Source of the DNA: JBHYDC01 sp051861205
GTDB lineage: Bacteria; Pseudomonadota; Alphaproteobacteria; Rhizobiales; Pleomorphomonadaceae
DNA: 26,547 nt
Direction of reading: 5' to 3'
NCBI GenBank assembly: GCA_051861205.1
Contig: JBHYDC010000030.1
Coordinates: 1-26,547, forward strand
This document shows positions 1-8,742 of this stretch, piece after piece. A program made the position numbers and the translations under genes. The notes under the pieces are model-generated. The model had not been told where the DNA came from. It worked only from the letters and a program-made list of their open reading frames with translations, and ran no database searches. Position 1 is the first letter of the stretch. The number at the start of each line of letters is the position of its first letter.

Positions 1-40
1 GAAGCGACGGGTCGAGACACGGGTCTCGACCCGTCGCTTC
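1..40. repeat. Perfect inverted repeat, 18-bp arms
   Basis: Bases 1-18 and 23-40 are exact reverse complements, separated by the four-base loop ACGG (19-22). The element touches the window edge, so the arms could be longer. It lies 30 bases beyond the anmK stop codon. A terminator for anmK is possible, but no T-run is visible on the side I can see. A dispersed intergenic palindrome is the alternative. A small CCCC/GGGG hairpin follows at about 44-56. Confidence 0.8.
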
Positions 41-70
41 GCGACCCCACAAGGGGAGAAGGAAAGGAGA

Positions 71-1192
71 TTACTTGCCCACAGGCTTTTCCACAACTTC
101 TCCACAGACTATCGGATCCGGGCATCCCGTTGTTGCGGGGAATGTCGAAGGCTCGCCTCTCAAGCGCCTGACTGCGAGGTAGGCGAAGGCTTGGGCTTCG
201 GTGAAGTCGCTGTCTAGCCCGATCTCGGACGCGGTTTGGACGGTTGCGCCGGTTCTGTCCGCGATACCGGCCAGAAGCACCGGGTTGTGGGCGCCGCCGC
301 CGGAGACGATGAGCGTGGATAGCTTGGGTGCGGCGAGGCGCAGGCCGACTGCGATGGCTTCGGCGGTGAAGGCGGCGAGTGTGGCGAGGCGGTCGGGGAG
401 CGCGAGGTGCGCGAGGGCCGATCCGTCAAACGCGTTGCGATCCAGGGATTTGGGCGGCGGCAGCGCGAAATAGGGGTGGTTCATGAGGCTGGCGAGCGCT
501 TCGGCATCCACCCGGCCGGTGGCGGCGATTTGGCCGGCGTCGTCGAAGCGGGCACCTGTTTCGGACTGGACGGCATCGTCCATCAGGGCGTTGCCGGGGC
601 CGGTGTCGAAGGCCGAAAGAGCGCCGTCCGCCGCGATTATCGTGACATTCGCAACGCCGCCGATGTTGAGAAACGCGACCGGCATCGCCAATCCCGACCG
701 AGCCGCGAGGGCGCGGTGGTAGACCGGCACCAGCGGCGCGCCCTGCCCTCCGGCCGCCACGTCCGCGGCGCGAAAATCATGCACGACCGGCAGCGCGAGC
801 GCGGCGGCAAGGCGCGCGGCGTCTCCGATCTGAACGGTGAGGCGGCGGCGCGGCGCGTGGAAAACGGTTTGGCCGTGAAAGCCGATGATATCCGGTGCGA
901 TCCCCTCACGCTTGGCCGTGGAAATCAGGTCGGCGGTGGCGGCGATGTGGGCGTCGGTCACGATCCGTTCGGCGTCAGCGAGCGATCCGGGGCGGTCGCG
1001 GCGGTCCGTGATGGCGGTGGCGTCGGCAAGGGATTGCCGGAGGACGGAGCGTTCGGCGTCGGTGTAGGCGCGGAACAGCGCCGGGCCGAAGCGGTCCACG
1101 GTGTCGCCGTCGGTTCGGATGAGCGCGGCGTCGACGCCGTCCATGGACGTGCCGCTCATCAATCCGAGAGCCCAGATCGGCGCATCAGCCAT
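71..1192 (-). CDS. anmK: Anhydro-N-acetylmuramic acid kinase
   Basis: A cytoplasmic kinase of peptidoglycan recycling. AnmK hydrolyses and phosphorylates 1,6-anhydro-MurNAc to MurNAc-6-phosphate. The 373-residue product has the usual length. Visible family motifs are the N-terminal phosphate-binding LMSGTSMDGVD (about residues 11-21), HDFRAADVAAGGQGAPLVP, FLNIGGVANVT, FDTGPGNALMDD and a late SGGGAHNP loop, all typical of the AnmK/ASKHA fold. The frame is open 30 codons further upstream. I chose the ATG at 1192 because GGAAAGGA sits just before it and the family begins close to this methionine. It is divergent from tyrS with a 104-base gap. AnmK-TyrS proximity is common in proteobacteria. Function by homology is near certain. 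Confidence 0.95.
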   Translation of the reverse strand: MADAPIWALGLMSGTSMDGVDAALIRTDGDTVDRFGPALFRAYTDAERSVLRQSLADATAITDRRDRPGSLADAERIVTDAHIAATADLISTAKREGIAPDIIGFHGQTVFHAPRRRLTVQIGDAARLAAALALPVVHDFRAADVAAGGQGAPLVPVYHRALAARSGLAMPVAFLNIGGVANVTIIAADGALSAFDTGPGNALMDDAVQSETGARFDDAGQIAATGRVDAEALASLMNHPYFALPPPKSLDRNAFDGSALAHLALPDRLATLAAFTAEAIAVGLRLAAPKLSTLIVSGGGAHNPVLLAGIADRTGATVQTASEIGLDSDFTEAQAFAYLAVRRLRGEPSTFPATTGCPDPIVCGEVVEKPVGK

Positions 1193-1296
1193 CGCTCGTC
1201 CTTTCCCCGTGATAAATTCGGGCAATCCTGATACGAAACGCCCCGCCGCATTCGATGAGACTCGGGCGGGAAGGTTAAGCAAAGGGTAAGAGCGGC

Positions 1297-2550
1297 ATGA
1301 GCGCGTTCAAGTCGGATTTCCTGCGCACGCTGTCGGAGCGCGGCTTCATTCACCAGATTTCGGACCCCGAAGGGCTCGATGCGGCATGTATGAAGGGTCC
1401 GATCTCGGCCTATATCGGCTTCGACGCCACGGCAACCAGCCTGCATGCGGGCTCGCTGATCCAGATCATGATGCTGCACTGGCTGCAGGCGACGGGCCAT
1501 CGCCCGATTTCGCTGATGGGCGGCGGCACGAGTATGGTGGGCGATCCCTCGTTCAAGGACGAGGCGCGCAAGATGCTGACGGTCGAGGACATCGAGCGGA
1601 ACATCGTCGGCATCAAAACCGTATTCAGCCGATACCTCAGCTACGACGACAGCCCGACGGGCGCGCGGATGATCAACAACGCGGACTGGCTGCTCGGCCT
1701 AAACTATCTGGAATTTCTGCGAGATGTGGGGCGGCACTTCTCGGTGAACCGCATGCTTTCGTTCGACAGCGTGAAGCTGCGGCTGGACCGGGAGCAGTCG
1801 CTGTCCTTCCTCGAATTCAACTACATGATCCTGCAAGGCTACGACTTCGTGGAGCTGAACAAACGAACCGGCTGCATTTTGCAGATGGGCGGATCGGACC
1901 AGTGGGGCAATATCGTCAACGGCATCGATCTTGGCCACAAGATGGGAACGCCGCAGCTTTTCGCGCTGACGTCGCCGCTTCTCACCACGTCGTCGGGCGC
2001 CAAGATGGGCAAGACGGCGAATGGCGCAGTGTGGCTGAACGCCGATCTTCTAAGCCCGTATGAGTTCTGGCAGTTCTGGCGCAACACCGAAGACGCCGAC
2101 GTGGGGCGGTTCCTAAAACTCTACACCACGCTGCCGATGGACGAGATCGCCCGGCTCGCCGCGCTTGGCGGATCCGAGATCAATGAGGCAAAGAAGGTGC
2201 TCGCAACCGAGGCGACGGCCATTCTCCATGGCCGCGATGCTGCGATCGCCGCGTCCGACACCGCGCGCAAAACCTTCGAGGAAGGCGTGCTGGGTGCGGA
2301 TCTGCCGACGGTGGAAATCGCGCGGGCTGACCTTGGCGACGGCATCGGGGTGCTTGCCGCCTTCGTGCGGGCGGGTCTGGCGGGATCGAACGGCGAGGCG
2401 CGGCGGGCTGCCGAGGGCGGCGGGCTGAAGGTGAACGACGCCGTTGTTTCCGACGTTAAGGCCATGCTGACGCTGGCGGATTTGAATGCGGACGGCGTGA
2501 TCAAGCTATCGCTCGGCAAAAAGAAGCACACGCTGCTGAAAGCGGTCTGA
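1297..2550 (+). CDS. tyrS: Tyrosyl-tRNA synthetase
   Basis: A class I aminoacyl-tRNA synthetase charging tRNA-Tyr in the cytoplasm. The 417-residue length fits the bacterial TyrRS type. The Rossmann catalytic domain shows YIGFDATATSLHAGS (HIGH-equivalent HAGS at residues 50-53), the tyrosine-binding QMGGSDQWGN (196-205) and GAKMGKT (KMSKS-equivalent, 236-240). The last 65 or so residues form an S4 RNA-binding domain with a KVND core. The ATG at 1297 follows an AAAGGGTAAGAG stretch that may act as a weak ribosome site. It diverges from anmK and converges on the AsmA-like gene: its TGA (2548-2550) directly abuts that gene's stop codon. Confidence 0.97.
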   Translation: MSAFKSDFLRTLSERGFIHQISDPEGLDAACMKGPISAYIGFDATATSLHAGSLIQIMMLHWLQATGHRPISLMGGGTSMVGDPSFKDEARKMLTVEDIERNIVGIKTVFSRYLSYDDSPTGARMINNADWLLGLNYLEFLRDVGRHFSVNRMLSFDSVKLRLDREQSLSFLEFNYMILQGYDFVELNKRTGCILQMGGSDQWGNIVNGIDLGHKMGTPQLFALTSPLLTTSSGAKMGKTANGAVWLNADLLSPYEFWQFWRNTEDADVGRFLKLYTTLPMDEIARLAALGGSEINEAKKVLATEATAILHGRDAAIAASDTARKTFEEGVLGADLPTVEIARADLGDGIGVLAAFVRAGLAGSNGEARRAAEGGGLKVNDAVVSDVKAMLTLADLNADGVIKLSLGKKKHTLLKAV

Positions 2551-5500
2551 TCACCGGGCTTCGAAGAGCTTGCGGAAAATGCCCGGCGCCATCAGCGACA
2601 GCGGGTTCACGGTCAGATTAGGGGCGTCGAGCGTTCCGGTGAGGCGGTAGGTGACACCGAGGAGGCCCGCGCGTCCGCCGGCGAACACGGTTTGGCCGAG
2701 GATGGGGATCTGGCCGATCAGGCTGTCGATACCCCCAACCGGCATGTAGCTGCCGGACAAGCTCACCACATCGCGCCGAAAATCCACATCGCCCTGGATC
2801 GAGAGCCCGGCGGAGGCGGTGCGGATCACGCCGTCCAAAATCGTGAGGCGGCCGTCCGCAAGGGCGAGATCGAAAACAAGCCGTTCGATGTCTGCGGTCG
2901 AGTATCCGGCCGTGGGTCCGTCCTTGGCGGCGCTGGAGAGTCTGGCGAGAGCCGGTTCGTCCACGATGCGCCAGCGGCTACCGTCCACCTCGGCGCGCAG
3001 GCCACCCGCATCGTCGACGACCCCGGCAACCGTTGCGCGCCCGCTGAGAACCTTGGAGTAGAGGCCGGCGAACCGCAGGAGCCGGCCGATTTCGCCCGCT
3101 TCCATTTGCAGCCGCCGCTCGCTTCCCGTGGGGGCCAAGGTGGCCGACGCCGAGCCGCCGCCTGCCGTCTGCGCGGTGACGGAGAGCGCATTGATCGAGC
3201 CGTTCTTCATGCGCGCCGCGAGATTGACGCCCTGAAGCGCTTCGTCGCCAAAGCCGAGAACGCTGCCGATGGTGACGTCTATCTCGATGGTTTCGGTCGC
3301 GACCGCCTTGCCGGTGGAACGCCGGAGCAAACCACGCACAACATCGCGCCCGTCGAAGCGGGTGCCCGTAACGGTGGCCTTCAAAACGCCGGACGCGGTC
3401 CTTGCCAGCTTGACCGACAGGTTGTCCTTTTCGGAAAAACGCACAAGCGGAAACGACCCTGATTGGATCTTTTTGTCGTCGCCAAGAACCAAACCGCCTT
3501 CGATCGTTGCCGAGCCAGTCTTAACGGAAATGTTCTCGATCACCGTTCGGGATCCGTCGTTGCGCATCTCGAAGGTCGCGGTGCCGGACTTGCCCTTCGG
3601 CTTTACGAAGCCGACAGCCGGAATCGAAATCGCTGCGCTCGCCAGATCCACCGTCGCGAATTGGCGCATTTCGCCGGCGGCATCCTTAGCGGATGTGAGG
3701 GTGATGGCGAGCGAACCGTCTACCGCACCGCCGAGGTCGACGCCAAGCTTCTTGCGATCGTCGTTGTTCAGGACAAGGCGGACAGTTGATTCGTCGCTCG
3801 CACCGCCCTTGAGCGAACGGGTGAAATCGATTTCCGCCTCCACACCGTCCACGAGCCCGGTGCCGTTAATGGTGGCGGTGTCGCGCGCGACCGCGATGTT
3901 CAATTCACCCCTCTTCAGCGAGAGTCGGCGTTCCGGCTGATTCAAGGAGAAGTCGCTGAGTTTGACGGTACCGGAATACTCCACATCCGACGGCCGGATT
4001 TGCTTGATGAGCGGGACTTTCAAGTTGAGCGCGATTTGGGCGGCGCCGCTCACGGAACTGGGTTCAGGCGTGTCCGCCGCGTTTCGAGACACCGGCAACT
4101 GCCGCCATAAGGCGACTGCCGATGCTGCATCCCCGGCCAGCAAGACTTCGATTTCGCTGCGGGCAGGCAGTAGTGAGATATCCGGGACGACGTAGCGGGA
4201 GCCCGCAACGTTCAGCGTTCGCCCGTCACCTAGATCCATTTCACCGCGTTCGGCCACCACCTCGAAGCGATTATTCGAAAGAGTGGCGGTTCCGGCGGCG
4301 CCGCGAATGAGGGGAGCCTTGGGATAGGGCCGGAACACGAGGCCCTGAAACCGGAACGCGAGGCCCACCGACGATTTCGGATCCGCTTTGACGTCGGGGT
4401 TCGCGCCGGCGAAGGTGAGGTCCAATTGGGCGTCGGTGATCAGTCCAGATTGCACGTTGGCATTCACCCACCGCTGGATCTGTCCGCCCATCATGGGCGG
4501 CCATATGACCCTGAGAATGTCGATGGGGAGTTTGGGGAACAGGCCCGAAAGCGCGCCGGTGATTTGACCGTCGGCATGGGACACTCGCATCGCTGCGTTG
4601 AAGACCGCGCCCTCCCCGGTGGCTTTAAGCTGATCGACGATGAAGAGTTGCTGTGTGGGGTCGTAGCTGCCCGTCATCGAACCGACTGCGAGGCGGTTCT
4701 TGCTGCCGGCGGTGTCTTCGGCGCGGGCGGCAAGCTGAAACCGCCAAGCCGGGTCGCCAGGACGAGGCGGGCGGATCGAGCCGATAACAAGGCCGTATCC
4801 ATCCGGGAGCGCGACCTGCGAGGGCTCTACCTCGATCGTTTGATCGCTTGGGCGCCACGCGATCTTGAAGCGACTTCGAGCCGCCGATACGGGCCTTTCG
4901 GTATCGGCGACACTCCGAAGCGGACCGATCACGAACTCGCCGTCACCCTCTGAAATCAACCCGTCACGCGAAAAGCCGACTCGGCCCGTAATGGAGACCG
5001 GTCCGGTGAAGGATGGACTATCGTCGCCGGCCATAGCTGAGAGATCGGCGACGTCGAGCCCGCGGGTTTTGAGCGCAACCGCCCGCTCGGTCGCGCCGCT
5101 GCCTGGCGCTACGGTTGCCGCGACGGACCAAGGTCCGTTGACACCCTCGCCGGCCAGCGTGACGGAAAGCTTGTCGCCCGCTTGCGCCGAGGCCGTGACG
5201 GCAATTTGATTCACGATGGCGCCGGGCGAGGGTTCAGAGCCGCGCCGGAACAGAGTGAAGGCATTGACTTCCAGCGCCTCAATGCCGGTCCGGCGGACCA
5301 CGTCGTCAATGCCGGCAAGGATGGCGGGGATGGCTGGAATGGGCCGTTCCGTGGCGACTGGCTCGACAACGACGTGGTCGGCGACAAGATCGGAAACCAC
5401 CGGGCTAAAGCCGAGGAAGCTCGACCAGCGGGTCGTTATCCTCACCGTATCCGACGAAACACGCCCGAGCTCCGTCGTGCTCACCGCAACATCCTGGAGG

Positions 5501-5781
5501 TGCAGCACGGGGAAAAAACTCGGGTCGATGGACAGGCCGACGTAGGAGATATCGGCGGCGGCGGCAGGGCCGAGCTTCGCCTTGATCCGTTCGGTGAGTT
5601 CGAAGGTGCCGATGTCGGTGTAGAGCGGGCCGCCCAGGAGGCGTATGAAGAGCGCACCCGCTCCGATCATCAGAACGACGCAACAGATTGTTGGCCAACG
5701 CAAAAAGAACGGCCGTCGCTTGCGCGGCGACTCGGTCGAGTCTGCAATGGTGCCGGCAAGGTTCTGGCGGTTTTCCGTCAT
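2551..5781 (-). CDS. AsmA-like / DUF3971 (YhdP-type) envelope protein
   Basis: A 1076-residue protein with a short basic cytoplasmic start, one membrane-spanning helix (about residues 29-50) and a very long periplasmic part made of repeated beta-rich segments. The middle resembles the DUF3971 region. The end (about residues 850-1070, with GGIDSLIGQIPILGQ and a C-terminal LTVNPLSLMAPGIFRKLF) resembles the AsmA-like C-terminal domain seen in YhdP. Members of this superfamily (YhdP, TamB, YdbH) are thought to bridge the periplasm and move phospholipids to the outer membrane, so an envelope lipid-transport role is inferred. The ATG at 5781 has only a weak ribosome site. The gene stands alone, divergent from bcp. 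Family call is strong; exact subfamily and cargo are not certain. Confidence 0.85.
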   Translation of the reverse strand: MTENRQNLAGTIADSTESPRKRRPFFLRWPTICCVVLMIGAGALFIRLLGGPLYTDIGTFELTERIKAKLGPAAAADISYVGLSIDPSFFPVLHLQDVAVSTTELGRVSSDTVRITTRWSSFLGFSPVVSDLVADHVVVEPVATERPIPAIPAILAGIDDVVRRTGIEALEVNAFTLFRRGSEPSPGAIVNQIAVTASAQAGDKLSVTLAGEGVNGPWSVAATVAPGSGATERAVALKTRGLDVADLSAMAGDDSPSFTGPVSITGRVGFSRDGLISEGDGEFVIGPLRSVADTERPVSAARSRFKIAWRPSDQTIEVEPSQVALPDGYGLVIGSIRPPRPGDPAWRFQLAARAEDTAGSKNRLAVGSMTGSYDPTQQLFIVDQLKATGEGAVFNAAMRVSHADGQITGALSGLFPKLPIDILRVIWPPMMGGQIQRWVNANVQSGLITDAQLDLTFAGANPDVKADPKSSVGLAFRFQGLVFRPYPKAPLIRGAAGTATLSNNRFEVVAERGEMDLGDGRTLNVAGSRYVVPDISLLPARSEIEVLLAGDAASAVALWRQLPVSRNAADTPEPSSVSGAAQIALNLKVPLIKQIRPSDVEYSGTVKLSDFSLNQPERRLSLKRGELNIAVARDTATINGTGLVDGVEAEIDFTRSLKGGASDESTVRLVLNNDDRKKLGVDLGGAVDGSLAITLTSAKDAAGEMRQFATVDLASAAISIPAVGFVKPKGKSGTATFEMRNDGSRTVIENISVKTGSATIEGGLVLGDDKKIQSGSFPLVRFSEKDNLSVKLARTASGVLKATVTGTRFDGRDVVRGLLRRSTGKAVATETIEIDVTIGSVLGFGDEALQGVNLAARMKNGSINALSVTAQTAGGGSASATLAPTGSERRLQMEAGEIGRLLRFAGLYSKVLSGRATVAGVVDDAGGLRAEVDGSRWRIVDEPALARLSSAAKDGPTAGYSTADIERLVFDLALADGRLTILDGVIRTASAGLSIQGDVDFRRDVVSLSGSYMPVGGIDSLIGQIPILGQTVFAGGRAGLLGVTYRLTGTLDAPNLTVNPLSLMAPGIFRKLFEAR

Positions 5782-5925
5782 CGTTTCAGATCGTGGCGCC
5801 CGTCCTATACATGCCCCTGTTCGTTAGCGCCGTATAGCGCATTTTCGGACGATCCACGCGGAGCCGACTTGCGTAGATCGTTGCTGGAATGGCAAAAGCC
5901 TTTGAACGAAAGATGAGGATTTCTT

Positions 5926-6396
5926 ATGACCGCGACGATCATCGAAGGCTCACAGGCCCCTGATTTCACCCTGCACACCGACGGCGGCGGCACCGTTACG
6001 CTTTCATCGCTCAAGGGAAAGCCGGTTGTGGTCTACTTCTACCCCAAGGATGACACGCCCGGCTGCACCAAAGAGGCGATCGGCTTTTCCTGCCTGAAAC
6101 CCGATTTCGATGCGATCGGCGCCACCGTGATCGGGATTTCGCCGGACAACGCGGCCAGCCACGAGAAGTTCAAGAAAAAGCACGACCTGACCTTCACTCT
6201 GGCCGCCGACGAGGAGCGGCAGGCGATCGAAGGCTTCGGCGTTTGGATCGAAAAGTCGATGTATGGGAAGTCATACATGGGCGTGGATCGCTCGACCTTC
6301 CTCATCGACCGGGACGGCAAGGTGGCGAAGGCTTGGCGTAAGGTGAAGGTGCCTGGGCATGCCGAGGAAGTGCTCGCGGCCGCCAAGGCGCTCTGA
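5926..6396 (+). CDS. bcp: Bcp/PrxQ-type thiol peroxidase
   Basis: A thioredoxin-dependent peroxiredoxin (AhpC/TSA fold) that reduces hydrogen and organic peroxides in the cytoplasm. The product is 156 residues, the family's normal size. The peroxidatic cysteine is C47 in DDTPGCTKEA. Later motifs GVWIEKSMYGKSYMGVDRSTFLID and the central GISPD match the PrxQ/Bcp group. The resolving cysteine that E. coli Bcp carries five residues later is absent here (I52). The only other cysteine nearby is C56, nine residues downstream. The start is set by a GAGGAT site five bases before the ATG. DUF455 follows after eight bases, so the two are probably cotranscribed. Confidence 0.94.
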   Translation: MTATIIEGSQAPDFTLHTDGGGTVTLSSLKGKPVVVYFYPKDDTPGCTKEAIGFSCLKPDFDAIGATVIGISPDNAASHEKFKKKHDLTFTLAADEERQAIEGFGVWIEKSMYGKSYMGVDRSTFLIDRDGKVAKAWRKVKVPGHAEEVLAAAKAL

Positions 6397-6404
6397 AACA
6401 GCCG

Positions 6405-7265
6405 ATGGTGCAAGTCCCCCCGTGTCCGGCAGGCGAAACCGGCGACGAGTTGGGCGCGACCTTGTTCGATCGCGCCCGCGACATCGTTCGGACGCCCGAC
6501 CTCGACGAAAAAGTCGCGCTCGCCTATCGGACGGCGCGCGACTGGTTCGGGCGCCGGCTGGCGCGGGGCAACGGATTTGCGAACCGGCCGGGCTGGCCGC
6601 TGCGGCCAGGGCGCCCGGCGTTGCCCGTGCTGGTGCCGCCAAGCGAAATGCCGCGTCGCACGCGCGGCAGCGGGGCGGGCCGCGTGGCGTTGATCCATTC
6701 GCTCGCGCATATCGAACTCAACGCGGTGGACCTGACTTGGGACCTGATCGGCCGGTTCGTGGATGCGCAGGTGCCCCGGTCGTTCTTCGACGATTGGGTT
6801 CAGGTGGGCCTTGAGGAAGCCAAGCATTTCTCGATGCTGGACCGGCGCTTGAAGGACCTCGGCGCCGCCTACGGGGACCTGCCGGCGCATGATGGTCTAT
6901 GGCAAGCCGCAGAAGCGACCGGGCATGACCTGACGGCACGGCTGGCGGTCATCCCTCTCGTTCTGGAGGCGCGGGGCCTCGACGTGACGCCGAGCATGGC
7001 GGAAAATCTTCGCGCCAACGGCGACGAAACAACGGCAGCGATTCTCGACGTTATCTACCGCGACGAAAAGCGGCACGTCGCGTTCGGATCCAAGTGGTTT
7101 CGATTCCTCTGCGATCGGGAACGGCGGGCGCCGGAGCCGGCTTTCCATGATCTGGTGCGCCGGTATTTTCGCGGACCGTTGAAGCCGCCCTTCAATGACC
7201 GGGCACGGTCCGAGGCCGGGCTGACGCCGGGCTTCTACAAGCCGCTGTCGCGCATCTCCGGATGA
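6405..7265 (+). CDS. DUF455 ferritin-like protein
   Basis: A 286-residue soluble protein of the DUF455 family, predicted to adopt a ferritin-like four-helix fold with a di-metal site. Candidate ligands visible at the spacing expected for such folds are E104 (AHIELNAVDL), E138 and H141 (EEAKHF), E189 (LEARGLD), and E221 and H224 (DEKRHVAFG). No membrane segment or signal peptide is seen. Its biochemical function is not established to my knowledge; an oxidase, hydroxylase or iron-handling role is inference from the fold. It starts eight bases after the bcp stop. The ATG at 6405 lacks a strong ribosome site, so translational coupling to bcp is likely. Confidence 0.85.
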   Translation: MVQVPPCPAGETGDELGATLFDRARDIVRTPDLDEKVALAYRTARDWFGRRLARGNGFANRPGWPLRPGRPALPVLVPPSEMPRRTRGSGAGRVALIHSLAHIELNAVDLTWDLIGRFVDAQVPRSFFDDWVQVGLEEAKHFSMLDRRLKDLGAAYGDLPAHDGLWQAAEATGHDLTARLAVIPLVLEARGLDVTPSMAENLRANGDETTAAILDVIYRDEKRHVAFGSKWFRFLCDRERRAPEPAFHDLVRRYFRGPLKPPFNDRARSEAGLTPGFYKPLSRISG

Positions 7266-7367
7266 TTATTTCTTTAGCATATTGGCGATGCCGATAAGCC
7301 TTTCTTAACCCTGAATCCATCTAATGTTCATTCTTGTGTATGTGTAGCCCATTGTTTGAGGGAGCGA

Positions 7368-8702
7368 ATGACCATGGATCGCCTAGCGACAAATGGTCGA
7401 TATTCCGCGAGCGCCAAGTCGCGCCGCATCGTTTACATCAGGGGCGATAGCGCCTCGACGTATACCATTCGCCCCTGGATCGCCGGCTCACTCGCCCTTA
7501 TGGGCACGTTGCTTTCCCTAGCTTTTCTCGGCGCGACTGGATATCTCGTTTACCGGGACGACCTGATCAACACGGCCTTTTCGCGCACCGCCGATCTTCA
7601 GCAGGCCTACGAAGACCGAATCGCCTCGCTGCGTTCGGAGATCGACAAGATCGCAAGCCGCCAGGTTCTGGATCAGGTGGCGTATGACGAAAAACTGGAA
7701 CGCGTTCTGTCCGCCCAACGCGCACTGGACGACCGGCAGAAGCTTGTCTCCGATCTGATCAGCCGGGCCAAGGATTCCGGCTTGCTGGAAGAGGCCGCGA
7801 ATACCCCTTCGAACGCTCCCACTATTCAGCGGGATGCCAAAGCCGACTCGATCGTGACCGGTACGGTGAATGCCTACGCGTCGGATGGCGTCGCGACTTC
7901 GATCGACGAGCGCTTCGCCGCCCTGACGGAATTGCCCCCGGACGAGCCCGAAGCGGGCGTTTTGTTTGAGGCCGACGGGCGCCGGACGCCCGATCTGAAA
8001 ACGATGGCCGATGAGCTTGCTCGCATCGACGCCATGCAGACCGAGGCCGTGCAGACGCTGGCGGCAGCCGCCGATGCGCGGGCGGACAAGGTGGTCGGCA
8101 TCGTGAACAAGCTCGGCTTAACGCTGAACATCGCGTCAGCCGATCTTCAAGCAGGCGCCAGCAATAAAGACGCGATGGGTGGCCCTTACATTCCGCTGAC
8201 CGGCACCGAAGCGCTGCAATCGGCCCTGGTCGACGCCGAAGTCGCCTTCGGACGCCTGACCACCGTCAAAGCCGAGATCGGCAAGCTGCCCGTGGCGAAG
8301 CCGATCGAGGGCGCCAGCATGACGTCCAACTTCGGATCGCGAACCGATCCCTTCCTCGGCTCGGCGGCATTTCATGCGGGGGTGGATTTCCGCTCGCCGG
8401 TCGGCCGTGCCGTGGAGGCGACGGCGCCGGGGATCGTGGTCATGGCCGGACGTCAGGGCGGTTATGGCAACATGGTCGAGATCGACCACGGCAAGGGCCT
8501 GACCACCCGGTATGCTCACCTGTCCAAGATCAAGGTGGATATCGGAGACAGGGTCGCACGGGGCGCGGTGATCGGGCTTGTCGGTTCGACCGGACGCTCG
8601 ACCGGCCCGCATCTTCATTACGAGACCCGCGTTCAGGGCAGCGCGGTGAACCCGATGAAGTATCTGAATGCGGGGCGTGAGATAGAGACGCTCTTGAACT
8701 GA
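7368..8702 (+). CDS. Membrane-anchored LytM/M23 metallopeptidase
   Basis: A peptidoglycan endopeptidase-type protein of 444 residues. A basic cytoplasmic start is followed by one transmembrane helix (about 38-62), a periplasmic coiled-coil (about 75-145), a low-complexity linker and a C-terminal M23 domain (about 310-444). The active-site set is complete: H336 and D340 (HAGVD), H384 (YAHLS) and the H415-L-H417 motif. It is therefore a candidate active hydrolase rather than a degenerate EnvC/NlpD-type activator. I chose the ATG at 7368, six bases after GAGG. A TTG at 7356 and an ATG at 7374 are alternatives. A 102-base gap separates it from DUF455, so it may have its own promoter. Confidence 0.9.
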   Translation: MTMDRLATNGRYSASAKSRRIVYIRGDSASTYTIRPWIAGSLALMGTLLSLAFLGATGYLVYRDDLINTAFSRTADLQQAYEDRIASLRSEIDKIASRQVLDQVAYDEKLERVLSAQRALDDRQKLVSDLISRAKDSGLLEEAANTPSNAPTIQRDAKADSIVTGTVNAYASDGVATSIDERFAALTELPPDEPEAGVLFEADGRRTPDLKTMADELARIDAMQTEAVQTLAAAADARADKVVGIVNKLGLTLNIASADLQAGASNKDAMGGPYIPLTGTEALQSALVDAEVAFGRLTTVKAEIGKLPVAKPIEGASMTSNFGSRTDPFLGSAAFHAGVDFRSPVGRAVEATAPGIVVMAGRQGGYGNMVEIDHGKGLTTRYAHLSKIKVDIGDRVARGAVIGLVGSTGRSTGPHLHYETRVQGSAVNPMKYLNAGREIETLLN

Positions 8703-8708
8703 GGATGA

Positions 8709-8736
8709 TCCCGCGCGAAGGATTGTCCGCGCGGGA
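8709..8736. terminator. GC-rich hairpin between convergent genes
   Basis: TCCCGCGCG (8709-8717) pairs perfectly with CGCGCGGGA (8728-8736) around a ten-base loop. It fills the 40-base gap between the M23 stop and the prfB stop, so it can serve both strands. No long T-run follows on either side, which makes it a weaker match to a classical intrinsic terminator. The heptamer GATGATC appears on both flanks. Confidence 0.7.
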
Positions 8737-8742
8737 CGATGA

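Noticed and set aside
407..1231. 274-residue plus-strand open frame antisense to anmK
   Set aside because: It lies wholly over a well-supported gene, has the low-complexity Gly/Arg/Val composition of a high-GC shadow frame, and resembles no family.
7300..7320. TTAACC near a GAATC site upstream of the M23 gene as CtrA/CcrM control
   Set aside because: Only one CtrA half-site is present, with no second TTAA at the right spacing, and a single GANTC is expected often by chance.
7368..8702. NlpD/EnvC-type amidase activator
   Set aside because: All M23 metal ligands and the HxH motif are present, unlike the degenerate activators; only a regulatory side role remains possible.
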